DNA from: Candidatus Gastranaerophilales bacterium
GTDB taxonomy: Bacteria > Cyanobacteriota > Vampirovibrionia > Gastranaerophilales > Gastranaerophilaceae
DNA length: 27,673 bases
Assembly: GCA_900548405.1 (NCBI GenBank)
Contig: UNSJ01000027.1
Span: 1-27,673, forward strand
Direction: 5' to 3'
Part shown: in pieces, positions 23,026-27,673 of the stretch
Layout of the letters: the number at the start of each line of letters is the position of its first letter
Numbering within the stretch: position 1 is the stretch's first letter
Notes under the pieces: model-generated
Told to the model about the DNA's origin: nothing
Databases searched by the model: none
The model's input: the letters and a program-made list of their open reading frames with translations, nothing else
Translations under genes and position numbers: made by a program

Positions 23026-23850
23026 TTAAAATGTAAAATTATCAGGATTTGAAGCCTCATTTACTCTTTCATCTCTGTTCAGAGCAAAAATTGCATTCAT
23101 ATCTTCATCTGATAACGAAAAATCAAAAATTTCAGCGTTTTCTATAATTCTTTCTCTGTGAACCGATTTGGGAATTACAATCAAACCGCGCTGAACTTCC
23201 CATCTCAATACTATTTGCGAAACTGTTTTATTATATTTTTTTGCAATATTAATCAGAATTTCATCATTAAATATCTTACCACGCGCAACAGGGCTCCAGC
23301 ATTCCACAGCAATGCCTTTTTCCTGACAATATTTTACAAGAGGCTCTTGTGTAAGATAAGGGTGAACTTCAATCTGATTTACTGCCGGCAAAATCTCAGC
23401 TGATTTCAAAAGTTCTTCCATGTGCTGAGTATGGAAATTACTTACACCGATTGCTTTAAATACACCTTTTTTATAATATTCCTCCATTATTTTCCATGAC
23501 TCAACAAATACATCCTTCACAGGCCAGTGAATTAAGTATAAGTCTATATAATCGGTTTTCAAATGCTCAAGACTTTTTTCAATACTTTCGCATTGCATAT
23601 GTGCTCTCATATCATCATTCCAGAGCTTTGTTGTAATGAAGACATCTTTTCTTTCAAGACCGCTTTGTTTTATCCCCCTTGCAACATCTACTTCATTTCC
23701 GTAAAACGCTGCAGTGTCAATATGTTTGTAGCCGACTTCCAATGCGGTTCTGACTGCATTTTCAGTTTCAGAGCCGCTGTTATAAACACCCAAACCTACA
23801 ACAGGAATTTCTATTCCGTTGTTTAAAGTTTTTGTTTCAATATAAACCAT
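23026..23850 (-). CDS. aldo/keto reductase
   Basis: A 274-aa NADPH-dependent oxidoreductase of the AKR superfamily. The catalytic tetrad is complete: Asp45, Tyr50 (HIDTAAFYGNE), Lys75 (FITTKLWND) and His108 (LYLIHWPVK). IGVSNFHTQHMEELL and IVIPKSVHRERIIENAEIF, which contact the cofactor, are also present. It resembles the 2,5-diketo-gluconate-reductase/methylglyoxal-reductase group, but the substrate cannot be assigned. The start at 23850 is preceded by GAGGC; the frame is open to 23877 and would overlap the upstream gene. It lies between bcp and the repeat protein on the same strand. Confidence 0.95.
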   Translation of the reverse strand: MVYIETKTLNNGIEIPVVGLGVYNSGSETENAVRTALEVGYKHIDTAAFYGNEVDVARGIKQSGLERKDVFITTKLWNDDMRAHMQCESIEKSLEHLKTDYIDLYLIHWPVKDVFVESWKIMEEYYKKGVFKAIGVSNFHTQHMEELLKSAEILPAVNQIEVHPYLTQEPLVKYCQEKGIAVECWSPVARGKIFNDEILINIAKKYNKTVSQIVLRWEVQRGLIVIPKSVHRERIIENAEIFDFSLSDEDMNAIFALNRDERVNEASNPDNFTF

Positions 23851-23863
23851 TTTTGCCTCTTTT

Positions 23864-24523
23864 TTAAATATGCTCAAACTTTAAATTGTTTCTGTATAAA
23901 TTATCAATAAGCTTTGCAATATTTTCTTTTTCTTTGCTGTCAACAGTCTTGAAATCATTGTAAGATGATTTTGAAAATTTAGCAGGTTCAACAGGCTGAT
24001 ATTCTGTCATTTTATTATTTACCCAGCTTGTTATTTTGCCTGTTTCAGGATTAATTTTTTTAACGATACTTACTGTGCGTCCGTCACGCTTATAAATAGA
24101 AATTGTAATAATCTTACCTGTTTCTATATCGTATTCCTGAACAGAAGAAATTTTAGTTTCGTCTTTCAAATTATAGTTTGTAGTACGAATTTTTTTACCG
24201 CTGTTAGGATCAAACTCATCAACAGATTTGTATAAAACATAATTGATAGTACGCAGTTTAAACCCTGTTTTACGGTCAAACTCGTCAACAGATCTTATTT
24301 TTTTGTCATTAAAGTAATCATAGTGAGTTGTTTTAATCTTTGAACCTGTTGCGATATCAAATTCAATAATTTTATCAACAGATTTTCCGTTTTTACGATA
24401 AATAACTTCTTCCCTGGTGTCAGGTGTAAGATTTGAATATAAAAGTTTCAAATGTGAGTTTTCGAGAGTAATTTTTTGAGATTTATCTGGGAATGCTTCC
24501 TGAATAGCTGTTAATAATTTCAT
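23864..24523 (-). CDS. tandem-repeat protein (DUF2963-like repeats)
   Basis: A 219-aa protein of unknown function with about five degenerate repeats of some 25 residues. The unit is roughly SVDEFDxxTGxKIRTTxY: EFDIATGSKIKTTHYD, EFDRKTGFKLRTINYV, EFDPNSGKKIRTTNYN, EYDIETGKIITISIYK, and a last divergent copy near KINPETGKITSW. Such strand-turn repeats resemble DUF2963/YwqK-type repeats. The N-terminus (MKLLTAIQEAFPDKSQ) is not a signal peptide. AGGAG precedes the ATG at 24523. It is in series with the aldo/keto reductase (13-nt gap), so they may form an operon. Confidence 0.75.
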   Translation of the reverse strand: MKLLTAIQEAFPDKSQKITLENSHLKLLYSNLTPDTREEVIYRKNGKSVDKIIEFDIATGSKIKTTHYDYFNDKKIRSVDEFDRKTGFKLRTINYVLYKSVDEFDPNSGKKIRTTNYNLKDETKISSVQEYDIETGKIITISIYKRDGRTVSIVKKINPETGKITSWVNNKMTEYQPVEPAKFSKSSYNDFKTVDSKEKENIAKLIDNLYRNNLKFEHI

Positions 24524-24610
24524 TGATTTTCTCCTACATATATAATACAAAATAAAATGCTTCTTGTCATATTATGTAAAGTATTATATATAATTTAGCA
24601 CCACACTTTA

Positions 24611-24631
24611 AATTACCCGATAGGGGTAATT
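24611..24631. promoter_or_regulatory. perfect 8-bp dyad between the HxlR gene and the repeat-protein gene
   Basis: AATTACCC-GATAG-GGGTAATT. It lies downstream of the HxlR gene and about 90 nt upstream of the repeat-protein gene. No T-run follows on the minus strand, so an operator is at least as likely as a terminator. Confidence 0.4.
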
Positions 24632-24639
24632 ATTGAAAA

Positions 24640-24981
24640 TTAACGCCTTTTTTCCAAAAGCTTAACAAAAGTCTTATAGTCAGTACCCCAGCTTGCCATA
24701 GAATTTAGAACGCCTGCGAGGCTATATCCCACATCAGTAAGAGTATATTCAACTTTAGGTGGAATCTGCGCATAAACTTTTCTTTCGACAAGTCCGTCAT
24801 CTTCCATAACGCGTAAATTGTGAGTGAGCACCTTCTGCGAAATTCCGCTGCAGGACTTTTTCAATTCACCAAAGCGTTTTGTACCATTAAGTAAATCCCT
24901 TATGATAAGAACTTTCCATTTCTCTCCTATCAGGCTTAGAGTAACCTCAACAGGACATTTAGGCAAGTCTTTTACTTCCAT
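24640..24981 (-). CDS. HxlR-family transcriptional regulator
   Basis: A 113-aa winged-helix regulator of the MarR-related HxlR class. It starts with CPVEVTLSLIGEKWKVLIIR, then LLNGTKRFGELKKSCSGISQ and KVLTHNLRVMEDDGLVERK (recognition helix and wing), ending VGYSLAGVLNSMASWG. Cys9 is at the position of the redox-sensing Cys of HypR-type members, and a second Cys lies in KSCSG, so thiol or electrophile sensing is possible but inferred. GGAGG is 4 nt before the ATG. Downstream on the same strand lie the repeat protein, aldo/keto reductase and bcp genes, a plausible stress regulon. Confidence 0.93.
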   Translation of the reverse strand: MEVKDLPKCPVEVTLSLIGEKWKVLIIRDLLNGTKRFGELKKSCSGISQKVLTHNLRVMEDDGLVERKVYAQIPPKVEYTLTDVGYSLAGVLNSMASWGTDYKTFVKLLEKRR

Positions 24982-25067
24982 TAAACCTCCAATAGTATCT
25001 TTTGGAAATCGTTTACCTGACTATCCTATCATAAAAATTTTAACTGTACAAATAAATATTAAGACAA

Positions 25068-25550
25068 TTAGCGTACATAACAGGAATTAATATTGTCATC
25101 CCATTCTTTGTTATGCAGCAGACAATTTTCCTTATTGATTTCAATTAATTGACCGTCAATTTTAGTTTCAATCCCTTCTTTACATACACCAATATCTATA
25201 CAAGTATCTACTTCAAAAGCGTAGTTCACAGCAGGTAATATGAATAAAAACTTTATAATTAATAATAATAAAACAAATCCCAAAAACTTTTTAAAGAATT
25301 TAATTTTAACAAACAACAACGACCATAATATGACAACTGCCCCTAAAGAAAGAATTAAAAAAGTTATTGTTTGAAAGGGATAATTTTTCATGGAAATTAC
25401 AAGTATTAAACATCCAATGTATCCTAAAAAAATAGTAATACATACACAAATAAAAACATATACAAAATAAATTAATATAATAAATATCAATTTTAATTTT
25501 TCTAATATCTTTTCAGCTTGCAATAATTTACTTTTCCTTCCGTGTGCCAA
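25068..25550 (-). CDS. membrane protein with Cys-rich C-terminal tail (paralogue 2)
   Basis: A protein of up to 160 aa with about three or four hydrophobic helices in residues 20-125, then a soluble tail with the pattern CIDIGVCKEG, NCLLHNKEW and SCYV. The upstream neighbour ends with the same arrangement, C-I-x-x-G-x-C-x-E/D-G ... C ... W ... C, so the two are paralogues of divergent sequence. The start is uncertain: the widest frame begins with TTG at 25550 inside the upstream gene; TTG at 25523, 11 nt after AAGGA, is the alternative. The four tail cysteines suggest disulphides outside the cytoplasm. Function unknown. Confidence 0.7.
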   Translation of the reverse strand: MAHGRKSKLLQAEKILEKLKLIFIILIYFVYVFICVCITIFLGYIGCLILVISMKNYPFQTITFLILSLGAVVILWSLLFVKIKFFKKFLGFVLLLLIIKFLFILPAVNYAFEVDTCIDIGVCKEGIETKIDGQLIEINKENCLLHNKEWDDNINSCYVR

Positions 25551-25966
25551 ATGCCGTTAAGCTCAATACAATAATCTTCGCTAATAGCTCTGTCTTTATA
25601 TATATATCCCTCATCGCATTCACCGTCTTCAATACAATAGTCAGCATCTGCATCCAAATGACTTGCTGCTATAAAGCCTATACATAACATGATAAAGATG
25701 AAAATTGTAACCATCAATATTTTTTTTGCAGCACCCTGTGTCCAAATTGCCCAGTTCATATATATACATAACGCCGCAACTGAGAAAGATATTATAAACG
25801 CCAGTAAACCAAAATGTACAACAAGATATCCGATTAAAACTTTTAAAACTTTAAAAAAGAAATAATTAATAAATAATGTAACTACAATTTTAGTGAGAAA
25901 AATAACTATATCCATAATTGCTAAAAAATATTTTACTAATAAATCGGAAATATTCTTAAAATCCAT
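25502..25966 (-). CDS. membrane protein with Cys-rich C-terminal tail (paralogue 1)
   Basis: A 154-aa protein with about four hydrophobic helices (residues 12-105) and a tail DYCIEDGECDEG, DYCIELNGIW, NYCKLK. Four cysteines, a Gly and a Trp are conserved with the next gene's tail. On the minus strand TGT-TATAAT (-10 at 25973-25978) lies 6 nt before the ATG and TTGTAA is 17 bp further up, so this gene has its own promoter and probably a leaderless mRNA. It overlaps the downstream paralogue by 49 nt if the longest frame is used. Possibly an immunity or envelope protein; this is not demonstrated. Confidence 0.75.
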   Translation of the reverse strand: MDFKNISDLLVKYFLAIMDIVIFLTKIVVTLFINYFFFKVLKVLIGYLVVHFGLLAFIISFSVAALCIYMNWAIWTQGAAKKILMVTIFIFIMLCIGFIAASHLDADADYCIEDGECDEGYIYKDRAISEDYCIELNGIWHTEGKVNYCKLKRY

Positions 25967-25972
25967 ATTCGA

Positions 25973-26001
25973 ATTATAACAAACATCATATTTTTTTACA
26001 A
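25973..26001 (-). promoter_or_regulatory. promoter of the Cys-tailed membrane protein gene
   Basis: On the minus strand TTGTAA (25996-26001), a 17-bp spacer and TGT-TATAAT (-10 at 25973-25978), ending 6 nt before the ATG at 25966. Confidence 0.65.
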
Positions 26002-26019
26002 TACCTGAAAGGCTATTTT

Positions 26020-26805
26020 TTAAAACAAAATATCAGGAGCATCTTTTACTTTTTCAGAACAAGAACCTGCTTCTTTTGCTCTTTGCATACCATAAAGATC
26101 AGCATTTATATCTTGAACGCAATCCTGAAATATTTCCACTGCATTACGCTTCTGAAATACAACTTTTTTTACAAAATCCATAACTTCTTTCATAATACTG
26201 AATTGAAGCGCCCACCAAGCTTCCCATTTTCCAAGTTCAGCAGCTTCACAATTAGATTTTGCATGATAAAATTTATCCCTGTCACCGTCCCTGTTTTCAA
26301 TCATCAGGCGCTTGTTTTCACGAAATAATTCATATGCTATTTTGCCTGCATCTATATGTTTTACAATGGCATAAATTACTGTGTCTAATTTAGCTTCAAT
26401 TAAACTAAAGTCGATTTTGCCTGTTGAACCTCCCGATGCCATACAATCAGCTCCGCAAGCCTTTAGTTCTTCCTCTCTGGAGGCAAGTTCTTCTTTTAAT
26501 GAATAATATTCTTCATAAATTGATTCGATTTCATAATAAATTGTTTCCATTTCATCTATATCGGAAAGTATATCTCCTTCCATTTTATCAACTTCATCAA
26601 TTATTGATTGTATCTTCTCATGGCAGCCGCACTCATCGTCTATTACTGTTTCTATATAACACTTGCAATTCGGATGAGGTCTGTCGGGGATATCATCAAT
26701 ATTATCAAATTCTTTACCGTCCAAAGATTGGCATTTTTCACAAGCATTATCTGAGGCATGCCATACATAAACATTATTACTTATACCGCCTTTTAACGTA
26801 GTCAT
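26020..26805 (-). CDS. phage Mu F-like (minor head) domain protein with coiled coil and unknown C-terminal domain
   Basis: A 261-aa protein. Residues 14-50 have VWHASDNACEKCQSLDGKEF followed by RPHPNCKCYIE, the C-x2-C-x2-LDGK-F ... HPNCxC motif that ends phage Mu F/SPP1 gp7 minor head proteins. A Glu-rich coiled coil covers 60-117. A helical region (135-261) has DKFYHAKSNCEAAELG (His181, Cys186), then FQDCVQDINADLYGMQRAKE (Asp228, Asn234) and a late Cys. A similar H-x4-C-x-AA-x2-G ... D-x3-A-x3-G pattern recurs, from memory, in secretion- or phage-associated proteins. The start overlaps the preceding stop (TAATG). No phage structural genes surround it. Confidence 0.65.
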   Translation of the reverse strand: MTTLKGGISNNVYVWHASDNACEKCQSLDGKEFDNIDDIPDRPHPNCKCYIETVIDDECGCHEKIQSIIDEVDKMEGDILSDIDEMETIYYEIESIYEEYYSLKEELASREEELKACGADCMASGGSTGKIDFSLIEAKLDTVIYAIVKHIDAGKIAYELFRENKRLMIENRDGDRDKFYHAKSNCEAAELGKWEAWWALQFSIMKEVMDFVKKVVFQKRNAVEIFQDCVQDINADLYGMQRAKEAGSCSEKVKDAPDILF

Positions 26806-27191
26806 TACATTACCCCTTCAATTTCCATATCAAGATTAATCTTTTCTAATTTTCTTTCTGTATCTATTCGTTTGTTATTTTTGGTATTAAAAATTGCATT
26901 TGTAATTGCGGCTTTTTTAATACTTTTACATATAATTCTTACAGGCAGATACTTACACAAATTTGCAATACAGGCATAAGTTTTGGTCCCGAAATCACCA
27001 TCTTCTTTAAGCTGATGAAACTCTTCAACAGATGAATCTTTTCTTTTCATATTTAAAATGTTCAAACCGTATTGAAAATCTTTAATTGCTTGTTCAGTGC
27101 CAACCCTTTGACTATGCTTTTTCAAAAAGTCCATAACCTGACGAATTTTAACTTCAATATTTATTTGAAATGAATCTTGAAAATTTGTCAT
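26805..27191 (-). CDS. peptidoglycan-binding-like protein (PG_binding_3/GH108 C-terminal type)
   Basis: A 128-aa protein. Residues 30-80 resemble the C-terminal peptidoglycan-binding domain of GH108-type endolysins: EQAIKDFQYGLNILN, then LKEDGDFGTKTYACIANL, where DGxxGxKT is the hallmark. The catalytic GH108 half (an EGG motif) is absent. The long basic tail contains AAITNAIFNTKNNKR. No signal peptide is seen. It is the first gene of the minus-strand cluster, with a strong promoter, and is coupled by TAATG to the Mu F-like gene. It could be an endolysin remnant or a cell-wall targeting part of a secreted system. Confidence 0.65.
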   Translation of the reverse strand: MTNFQDSFQINIEVKIRQVMDFLKKHSQRVGTEQAIKDFQYGLNILNMKRKDSSVEEFHQLKEDGDFGTKTYACIANLCKYLPVRIICKSIKKAAITNAIFNTKNNKRIDTERKLEKINLDMEIEGVM

Positions 27192-27224
27192 AATTTTTTC
27201 CTAACATTTCTTTCTAACCTTGTT

Positions 27225-27253
27225 ATTATGACAAATTAAGTTATGCCTCTCAA
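27225..27253 (-). promoter_or_regulatory. promoter of the PG-binding/Mu F-like operon
   Basis: On the minus strand TTGAGA (27248-27253), a 17-bp spacer and TGT-CATAAT (-10 at 27225-27230). It is among the best promoter matches in the window. The ATG at 27191 follows about 33 nt downstream, after TTAGGA. Confidence 0.75.
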
Positions 27254-27348
27254 GTCCCCAAAAACGCCTGTATGAAAAGATATCAGCGAAAATGTTAATT
27301 TAATTTTAAAAAAATTTACCAACAACTTTTTGTTGTATAATTATTACT

Positions 27349-27561
27349 ATGATAAGAATTCAAAGTACTTATAATAAATTCATTCAAAAAGAATCAGCTA
27401 AAGGCAATGTTAAAACTATAACACCGCAAGCAGCTTTAAGAATTGATATAGGAATATCCGAAGCATTTACAAAAGCATCTGAAAAAGCAAAAAGAAAACA
27501 AATAAATTCTGCAATAGCAATTGCTAAAAGAATTTTTAAAGTATTTAAAAATTATAAATAA
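27349..27561 (+). CDS. small basic hypothetical protein, leaderless
   Basis: A 70-aa Lys-rich protein (MIRIQSTYNKFIQKESAKGN) that is probably helical, with the tail KASEKAKRKQINSAIAIAKR. No family is recognised. TATAAT (27336-27341) ends 7 nt before the ATG and no ribosome site is present, so the mRNA is likely leaderless. ACAAC-TTTTT-GTTGT (27322-27336) is a dyad touching the -10, a possible operator. A terminator follows immediately. The defined promoter and terminator argue that it is a real gene. Confidence 0.6.
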   Translation: MIRIQSTYNKFIQKESAKGNVKTITPQAALRIDIGISEAFTKASEKAKRKQINSAIAIAKRIFKVFKNYK

Positions 27562-27562
27562 A

Positions 27563-27592
27563 AAAAAGGACAGATTAATTTCTGTCCTTTTT
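27563..27592. terminator. bidirectional terminator
   Basis: An 11-bp perfect stem (AAAAAGGACAG with CTGTCCTTTTT) around an 8-nt loop. It ends the small gene at 27349-27561 and, on the minus strand, tRNA-Met. Confidence 0.9.
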
Positions 27593-27594
27593 AT

Positions 27595-27668
27595 TACCAA
27601 GGGAGAGATTCGAACTCTCGACCTCACGGGTATGAGCCGTGCGCTCTCACCAACTGAGCTACCTTGCC
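27595..27668 (-). tRNA. tRNA-Met (elongator, anticodon CAU)
   Basis: The cloverleaf has D-arm AGCTCAGTTGG, anticodon stem CACGG/CCGTG with loop CTCATAC, and T-arm GAGAG-TTCGAAT-CTCTC. The anticodon arm and variable loop match bacterial elongator tRNA-Met. In the acceptor stem GGCAAGG faces CCTTGGT, giving a G2-G71 mismatch and a G1-U72 wobble. No CCA is encoded. Confidence 0.9.
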
Positions 27669-27673
27669 ATATA

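Noticed and set aside
1..27673. CRISPR array, rRNA operon, or riboswitch
   Set aside because: No regularly spaced repeats, no rRNA-like conserved blocks and no recognisable riboswitch core were seen.

Overview
The window is AT-rich chromosomal DNA of a bacterium that I place, by inference, near the non-photosynthetic Cyanobacteria relatives (Vampirovibrionia/Melainabacteria, most likely gut Gastranaerophilales). Three things point there: a DprA-like Rossmann protein (11055-11654) whose layout I recall mainly from cyanobacteria, a small protein with an early NIHFG motif (5376-5672), and many small orphan XRE regulators. No rRNA or marker gene in the window proves the assignment.

Layout. 1-2870 is a decayed mobile region: a perfect 28-bp inverted repeat pair (44-71/209-236), a minimal tyrosine recombinase, a truncated MuB-like ATPase and a MuA-like transposase in three frames that has lost its catalytic core. 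2870-3300 is non-coding but holds a GC-rich folded element next to tRNA-Ser(UGA), with a near-copy of the tRNA 3' end. 3459-5107 is an alaRT-like pair (aminotransferase plus Lrp-type regulator). 5376-7095 holds a small membrane-type protein and ffh. 7173-8397 carries four small XRE regulators. 8470-10971 is pcrA. 11055-12908 has the DprA-like protein and a HEAT-repeat protein. 12903-13991 is a second cluster of HTH proteins. 14143-18392 is housekeeping: NUDIX, HAD phosphatase, small zinc-ribbon proteins, ispF, an AlkD-like protein and a CDF transporter. 18472-20152 is a low-affinity phosphate uptake pair (DUF47 plus PiT). 20155-24981 contains a lysozyme-fold protein, bioB, a zinc-ribbon/PH-like membrane protein, bcp, an aldo/keto reductase, a repeat protein and an HxlR regulator. 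25068-27191 is a minus-strand accessory cluster: a peptidoglycan-binding-like protein, a phage Mu-F-like protein and two paralogous Cys-tailed membrane proteins. The window ends with a tiny leaderless gene and tRNA-Met.

Most notable signals: (1) the 28-bp inverted repeats, each with a recombinase-core-like internal dyad, next to a tyrosine recombinase, which look like an invertible switch; (2) six genes with a -10 box 6-7 nt before the ATG and no Shine-Dalgarno, which suggests leaderless transcripts; (3) the unassigned 25068-27191 cluster; (4) the folded element beside tRNA-Ser. Functions of the last two are not established.
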